Source of the DNA: Lachnospiraceae bacterium
GTDB taxonomy: Bacteria; Bacillota; Clostridia; Lachnospirales; Lachnospiraceae
Length of the DNA stretch: 9,895 nucleotides
Assembly: GCA_022798035.1 (NCBI GenBank)
Contig: JAAWLS010000062.1
Location: 1-9,895, forward strand
Reading direction: 5' to 3'
Shown here piece by piece: positions 6,711 to 9,895 of this stretch (position 1 is its first letter; every line of letters begins with the position of its first letter). Under the pieces are notes generated by a model. The model saw only the letters and a list, made by a program, of their open reading frames with translations, ran no database searches and was not told the DNA's origin. The translations under genes and the position numbers were made by a program.

Positions 6711-7238
6711 ATGGTTGGCGGAATCAGCGGATATCAAAGTTATGATAATTATTATGGAATGTATGGAAACAGAGGCAGTGATTCCACGGACAGGAGAGCG
6801 GCTGAGGCTGGAGGAAATCAGACTCCGGGAATTCAGCCGATTGGAAGTTCGGAGGGGAAGGAGCAGGATGGTTCCGTGAAGAAGGTAGGAGAACGCTGCC
6901 AGACTTGTGAGAGCCGCAAATATCAGGATGGCTCTAACGAGAATGTTTCCTTTAAAGCAGCGGCGCACGTATCTCCGGAGGCTGCGGCAGGGGCTGTGCG
7001 GGCTCATGAAGGAGAACACGTTTCAAATGCTTATACAAAGGCTGCGCAGAAGAATGGAAAAGTGGTTTCTGCGGCAGTCAGCATCCACACTTCTGTCTGC
7101 CCGGAATGCGGAAAAACATATGTATCCGGAGGAACAACAAACACGAAAATTAAATATCCGGAAAATCCATATGAAAAGAGCAGTAATGTCCTGCAGGAGG
7201 AGGCAGCAAAAGGAAAAAATATAGATTATGCTGCATAA
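6711..7238 (+). CDS. Putative metallopeptidase-like protein with HEGEH motif (SprA-related)
   Basis: 175 residues from the ATG at 6711, with GGGAGG (6698-6703) seven bases upstream; the TTG at 6696 overlaps that site and is unlikely to be used. Residues 99-103 read HEGEH within VRAHEGEHVSNAYTKA, which fits the HExxH zinc-peptidase signature and resembles the SprA-related family (RAHEQAH-type motif). Two cysteine pairs flank it, C63-x2-C66 (CQTCESRKYQDGS) and C130-x2-C133 (CPECGKTYVSGG), and could form a split zinc ribbon. The N-terminal ~60 residues are Gly/Tyr/Ser-rich and look disordered; no signal peptide or membrane helix is visible. Proteolytic activity is not shown by sequence alone, and the motif could be structural. 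First gene of an operon, 27 bases before the PepSY gene. Confidence 0.75.
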   Translation: MVGGISGYQSYDNYYGMYGNRGSDSTDRRAAEAGGNQTPGIQPIGSSEGKEQDGSVKKVGERCQTCESRKYQDGSNENVSFKAAAHVSPEAAAGAVRAHEGEHVSNAYTKAAQKNGKVVSAAVSIHTSVCPECGKTYVSGGTTNTKIKYPENPYEKSSNVLQEEAAKGKNIDYAA

Positions 7239-7265
7239 AACAATTTTGTTTAGGAGGGATATCAT

Positions 7266-8096
7266 ATGAAAAAAAGAAATAAAGTTACGATGATTCTTAT
7301 GATGTTTTGCTTTATAGCCATTGGAATGATTGCTTCATCGGATACTGCTTATGCAAAGAAGATTACCAATTATAAACAGGTAAAGAAACTGGCCCTGAAA
7401 GAAGTAAAAGGCGCTAAAATTATAGAAATAGACAAAGACTACGAAAAAGGTGTTCTTGTCTGGGAAGTAGATTTAAGAAAAGGAACCAAGAAATATGAGC
7501 TTACCTATCGTGCATCGGACGGCAAGAAGTTGTCTTATGGATGGGAGGAGAAGAAAGTCAGCCGCAGCAAAAACAAAAAGATTATCAGTAAGAGTGAATG
7601 CAAAAAGCTGGCAAAGAAAAAGGTAAAAGGCGCTTCCATAACAAGCATCAAGAAAAAGCGCGACGATGGCGTTGATGTATACAAGATTAAGATGCAGACG
7701 AAGAGCAAAAGATACGAGCTTAAGTATCATGCAAGAACAGGTAAACTGCTGGAGTATGAGTGGGATTTGATTATAAAATCTCAAAAAAGCAATAAATATA
7801 TTGGGGTGGAGAAGGCGAAGAAAATTGCCTTGAAGAAAGTCCCGAATGCTACTGTCATAAAAGTAGAGTTTGACAAAGACGATGGAGTTCCGGTATATGA
7901 AGTGGAACTGTTAAGAGGCAGGTATGAATACGAAATCAAGATACATGCCAAAAAGGGAAGCATATTAAAAGTTGAGAGAGAACGCATAGACGACGAAGAT
8001 GATTTTGACGATTATGATTACGATGACTATGACGACGACTATGATGACGACGATTTCGACGACTATGATTACGATGATTATGACTATGATGACTGA
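7266..8096 (+). CDS. Secreted triple-PepSY protein with Asp/Tyr-rich tail
   Basis: 276 residues; AGGAGGG (7252-7258) lies seven bases before the ATG. A signal peptide covers 1-30 (basic start, hydrophobic core, cleavage after AYA). Three PepSY-like repeats follow at ~33-92, ~106-165 and ~178-237, spaced about 72 residues apart. Each has a helix (VKKLALKEVKGAKI, CKKLAKKKVKGASI, AKKIALKKVPNATV) then a strand with a conserved Tyr-containing ELxY-type edge and a DGK/TGK/KGS turn. This core is very rich in lysine. Residues 242-276 contain only Asp (24), Glu (1), Tyr (8) and Phe (2). No sorting signal, lipobox or C-terminal helix is seen, so the protein is presumably released or held to the wall by charge. 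PepSY domains occur as inhibitory propeptide parts and in peptidase-regulating proteins; the function here is unknown. Confidence 0.88.
   Translation: MKKRNKVTMILMMFCFIAIGMIASSDTAYAKKITNYKQVKKLALKEVKGAKIIEIDKDYEKGVLVWEVDLRKGTKKYELTYRASDGKKLSYGWEEKKVSRSKNKKIISKSECKKLAKKKVKGASITSIKKKRDDGVDVYKIKMQTKSKRYELKYHARTGKLLEYEWDLIIKSQKSNKYIGVEKAKKIALKKVPNATVIKVEFDKDDGVPVYEVELLRGRYEYEIKIHAKKGSILKVERERIDDEDDFDDYDYDDYDDDYDDDDFDDYDYDDYDYDD
7989..8093 (+). repeat. Degenerate GAY/TAY codon tract encoding the acidic-aromatic tail
   Basis: Thirty-five codons, almost all GAC, GAT, TAC or TAT, encode the D/Y/F tail of the PepSY protein. GAC and GAT are mixed irregularly, so this is not a clean trinucleotide microsatellite. 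The amino acid composition seems conserved rather than the DNA, although the tract could still expand or contract. The opposite strand gives an apparent hydrophobic frame (Ile/Val-rich), which is an artefact of this composition. Confidence 0.8.
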
Positions 8097-8122
8097 ATAA
8101 CCAGGAATGGAGAGAGTGAAAT

Positions 8123-8899
8123 ATGGAACATACATCAGCAGAACTGAAAAGATTATCCAGAGAAAAGCTGGTGGGCCATTGGGGACTTGTGATAGGAGCA
8201 ACCTTGTTGTTGCTCCTAATTGCTTATGCTGTTCTGCTGCCTTTTTACCTTTTGTTTTTTATTACGGGAGGAGGCATGGTACAGTTTATTACATATGTCA
8301 CAGCAACTTTGATTCTCGGTGTGATAGCTACAGTTATGGAGTGTGGAATCAGCAGAATGCATCTTAACTTTGCCCGGAATCAGAAAGGGCAGATAGGCAT
8401 GCTATTTGGAGAGTTTACCAACAGGCCGGACCGCTATATTTTGGGAATTCTCATGTTGTTTGGAATGGAATTCCTCTGCATGCTGCCAGGGGGAGTCTGC
8501 TGGGGTGTAGGTGTGATGGAAGAGTCAGCATTGGCGATGGTGATTGGAGTTTTTTTATATCTGATGGGAGCCGTGCTGCTGGCTGTGATTGCCCTGCGCT
8601 ATCAGCTGGTGCTTTTTCTTTTGATAGACTATCCCAAAATGGGTGCCATAGAAGCTTTTCGGGAAAGCAGCCGTTTGATGCATGGAAATAAAGGCCGCAT
8701 GTTTTATCTCTATTTGAGCTTTATCGGCTGGCACATTTTAGGAATGATGTCCGCTGGAATCGGAATGCTTTGGGTGACGCCGTATATGAATCAAACGATA
8801 GTACATTTTTATATGGATGTGACAGGAGAGTTGGACAGAATACAGAATCAGCAACAGCAGCAACAGGAATATAGGATGCCGGATGGCACGATAAGATGA
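8123..8899 (+). CDS. DUF975 family multi-pass membrane protein
   Basis: 258 residues; GGAGAG (8109-8114) lies eight bases before the ATG. About five to six membrane helices are visible (~21-48, 53-74, 105-128, 134-169 probably as two, 194-218). Between the last two blocks, residues ~178-220 carry the family signature AFRESSRLMHGNKGRMFYLYLSFIGW split over AFRESSRLMHGNK and FYLYLSFIGWHILG, then LWVTPYMNQT. The N-terminal amphipathic stretch (SAELKRLSREKLVGHWG) is also typical. The C-terminal tail is hydrophilic, with a run of six glutamines at ~243-248. DUF975 proteins are widespread in Firmicutes and their function is unknown. It lies 26 bases after the PepSY gene and is the last gene of that operon. 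Confidence 0.9.
   Translation: MEHTSAELKRLSREKLVGHWGLVIGATLLLLLIAYAVLLPFYLLFFITGGGMVQFITYVTATLILGVIATVMECGISRMHLNFARNQKGQIGMLFGEFTNRPDRYILGILMLFGMEFLCMLPGGVCWGVGVMEESALAMVIGVFLYLMGAVLLAVIALRYQLVLFLLIDYPKMGAIEAFRESSRLMHGNKGRMFYLYLSFIGWHILGMMSAGIGMLWVTPYMNQTIVHFYMDVTGELDRIQNQQQQQQEYRMPDGTIR
8193..8218 (+). repeat. Perfect 10-bp inverted repeat inside the DUF975 gene
   Basis: TAGGAGCAAC (8193-8202) and GTTGCTCCTA (8209-8218) are exact reverse complements separated by six bases. It lies about 70 bases into the coding region, in the part encoding the first membrane helix. No T-run follows, so it is not an intrinsic terminator; it may be chance within a leucine-codon-rich stretch. Confidence 0.5.
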
Positions 8900-8916
8900 T
8901 AAAAGCGGAAAATATA

Positions 8917-9025
8917 CAGAATTAAGGTGTGAAATGGTATGCTGCACCTGCTCTGTCATCTATTTAACATAAAAGTTTGCAATAACAATAGATGGGATAG
9001 AGTAGGTGCAGCGTACTTTAATCTG
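8917..9025 (+). repeat. Long imperfect inverted repeat between DUF975 and MerR genes
   Basis: The arm at 8937-8964 pairs with 8987-9016 over 28 base pairs, with a two-base bulge and a 22-base loop. The arms begin GTATGCTGCACC and end GGTGCAGCGTAC. The three non-Watson-Crick positions are all U-G or G-U pairs when the plus strand is read as RNA; on the minus strand they would be A-C mismatches. A further eight pairs (CAGAATTAA at 8917-8925 with TTAATCTG at 9018-9025, one bulged A) lie outside an asymmetric internal loop. It fills most of the gene-free interval 8900-9058. No T-run follows on either strand, so it is not a typical intrinsic terminator. No flanking direct repeat was found. Confidence 0.75.
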
Positions 9026-9058
9026 CATAAGCATCCCTTCTGCAGCTGTTCCATACTG

Positions 9059-9895
9059 TTATCTTTTTCTTGTTGTTCTATAGGCGGCCATCAGCAATAA
9101 TCCAACTAACACAAAAGTATCAATAAAAAGTATTACTGTCACATATTTCACAATTTCTTTTACATAAAGAATTATAAAAATTTCTACTGACAGTGCTGTG
9201 AAACATAGATAATTAGTAATGTAATCGGTGACAGAATCACTGTCAATCATGTTTATTTTAAGCCAACGCCAAATGAAAGGGCCTAATCCAAATTTGATAA
9301 TGATACATGCGGCAGGAAAGGCAAATATAAATCTTTTGTCAGCGGTGGAGTGGGTGATACTGCCGTTCCACTGAACAGGAATTTCATCGGGCAGGTGTCC
9401 GACAGAACATACTGCCACTAATAAACAAGTAATTGTCAGTATGTTCCAGGTAATGTTTCTGCTCCACATATAAAAGAAACTTACAGAATCCAATTTGAAA
9501 ATAGTACTATTTTCGTTCCAATAATCTTTTGCATCGGTAACATATATTTCAATATTTAAATTTTCATAGTTGATTTTTTTCTTAGATAACAGTATTTGCT
9601 CACACATTAGTTTTGCATTTTCCAATTCAGATAATTGGTTTTCTAAAACTTGGCGCTGCATTTTAATTACATCGTACAAATCAGCCTCTTTATTTGAAAG
9701 TCTGCGGATATCCTCAATAGATATACCCAAAGTCCTGAGATATGCGACCTTTTTAATGGTTTTTATATCTTTTTCTGAATATTCACGATATCCATTGCTT
9801 GTATTTCGGGCTGGGTTTATTAGTTTTTCTTTTTCATAAAAACGAATGTTAGAACGTGCCAGACCAGTTATTTGTTCAACTTCTTTTATTGTCAT
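9059..9895 (-). CDS. MerR-type regulator fused to a membrane domain (DUF1648-like)
   Basis: 278 residues if the ATG ending at the last base of the window is the start; the family pattern MTIKEVEQITGLARSNIRFY fits a true N-terminus, but the upstream side cannot be seen. Residues ~1-70 are a MerR winged helix-turn-helix (IRFYEKEKLINPARN, GYREYSEKDI, LRTLGISIEDIRRL). A coiled-coil dimerisation helix covers ~73-105. Four membrane helices follow at ~148-168, 188-207, 226-247 and 250-271. Between the first two is HLPDEIPVQWNGS, like the PxxIPxHWN loop of DUF1648 proteins such as SdpI. No cysteine-based metal site typical of MerR/CueR is present. I infer a membrane-anchored regulator that senses an envelope signal. 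The gene is visibly AT-richer than its neighbours, which hints at transfer. Its targets, by MerR habit, would lie upstream, beyond the window. Confidence 0.85.
   Translation of the reverse strand: MTIKEVEQITGLARSNIRFYEKEKLINPARNTSNGYREYSEKDIKTIKKVAYLRTLGISIEDIRRLSNKEADLYDVIKMQRQVLENQLSELENAKLMCEQILLSKKKINYENLNIEIYVTDAKDYWNENSTIFKLDSVSFFYMWSRNITWNILTITCLLVAVCSVGHLPDEIPVQWNGSITHSTADKRFIFAFPAACIIIKFGLGPFIWRWLKINMIDSDSVTDYITNYLCFTALSVEIFIILYVKEIVKYVTVILFIDTFVLVGLLLMAAYRTTRKR

Noticed and set aside
7965..8201. A minus-strand frame with a long Ile/Val-rich hydrophobic stretch
   Set aside because: The hydrophobic run is simply the reverse complement of the Asp/Tyr codon tract of the PepSY protein.
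8107..8367. An overlapping plus-strand frame beginning just before DUF975
   Set aside because: It has no similarity to any family I know and overlaps the DUF975 gene, whose helices and signature are clear in the other frame.
8937..9016. Reading the long inverted repeat as a bidirectional terminator for DUF975 and merR
   Set aside because: No T-run follows the stem on either strand, and the 22-base loop and bulge are unlike an intrinsic terminator.

Overview
The window looks like chromosome from a Gram-positive, low-to-mid GC member of Clostridia, most likely Lachnospiraceae. The basis is strong AGGAGG-type ribosome binding sites before most genes, the gene order pheB-hom-apgM-lysC, and the mix of DUF2752, DUF975, PepSY and SprA-type proteins. 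This placement is inference from gene content; no rRNA or other marker gene is present. No tRNA, rRNA, CRISPR array or recognisable transposase was seen.

Layout. (1) 1-1586, + strand: the 3' part of a zinc-ribbon-type membrane protein gene, overlapping by four bases a TPM-domain (YgcG/YdjH-like) membrane protein gene. The pair resembles B. subtilis ydjG-ydjH and is probably the tail of an envelope-stress-type operon that begins outside the window. (2) 1594-5946, + strand: a weak promoter, a leader inverted repeat, then pheB (HTH plus ACT), hom (homoserine dehydrogenase), an apgM-family gene that may act as the missing homoserine kinase, and lysC (aspartokinase). This is an aspartate-to-homoserine/threonine operon. 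lysC contains a well-formed internal ribosome binding site and in-frame ATG, placed where B. subtilis aspartokinase II makes its separate beta subunit. (3) 6010-6450, - strand: a small DUF2752 membrane protein. (4) 6582-6632: two back-to-back promoters whose -35 boxes overlap, one for DUF2752 and one for the next operon. (5) 6711-8899, + strand: a HEGEH-motif putative metallopeptidase, a secreted triple-PepSY protein with an Asp/Tyr/Phe-only tail, and a DUF975 membrane protein. (6) 8917-9025: a long imperfect inverted repeat of unknown role. (7) 9059-9895, - strand: an AT-richer gene for a MerR-type DNA-binding protein fused to a four-helix membrane domain with a DUF1648-like loop.

How the parts work together. 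In the biosynthetic operon, LysC phosphorylates aspartate, Hom makes homoserine, and the ApgM-like protein may phosphorylate homoserine; PheB could sense an amino acid. No thrB or thrC lies in the window. The accessory half (DUF2752, HEGEH protein, PepSY, DUF975, membrane MerR) is cell-envelope related and largely uncharacterised. The points most worth checking are the ApgM role, the lysC internal start, the PepSY protein with its aromatic-acidic tail, the membrane-tethered MerR, and the long hairpin.
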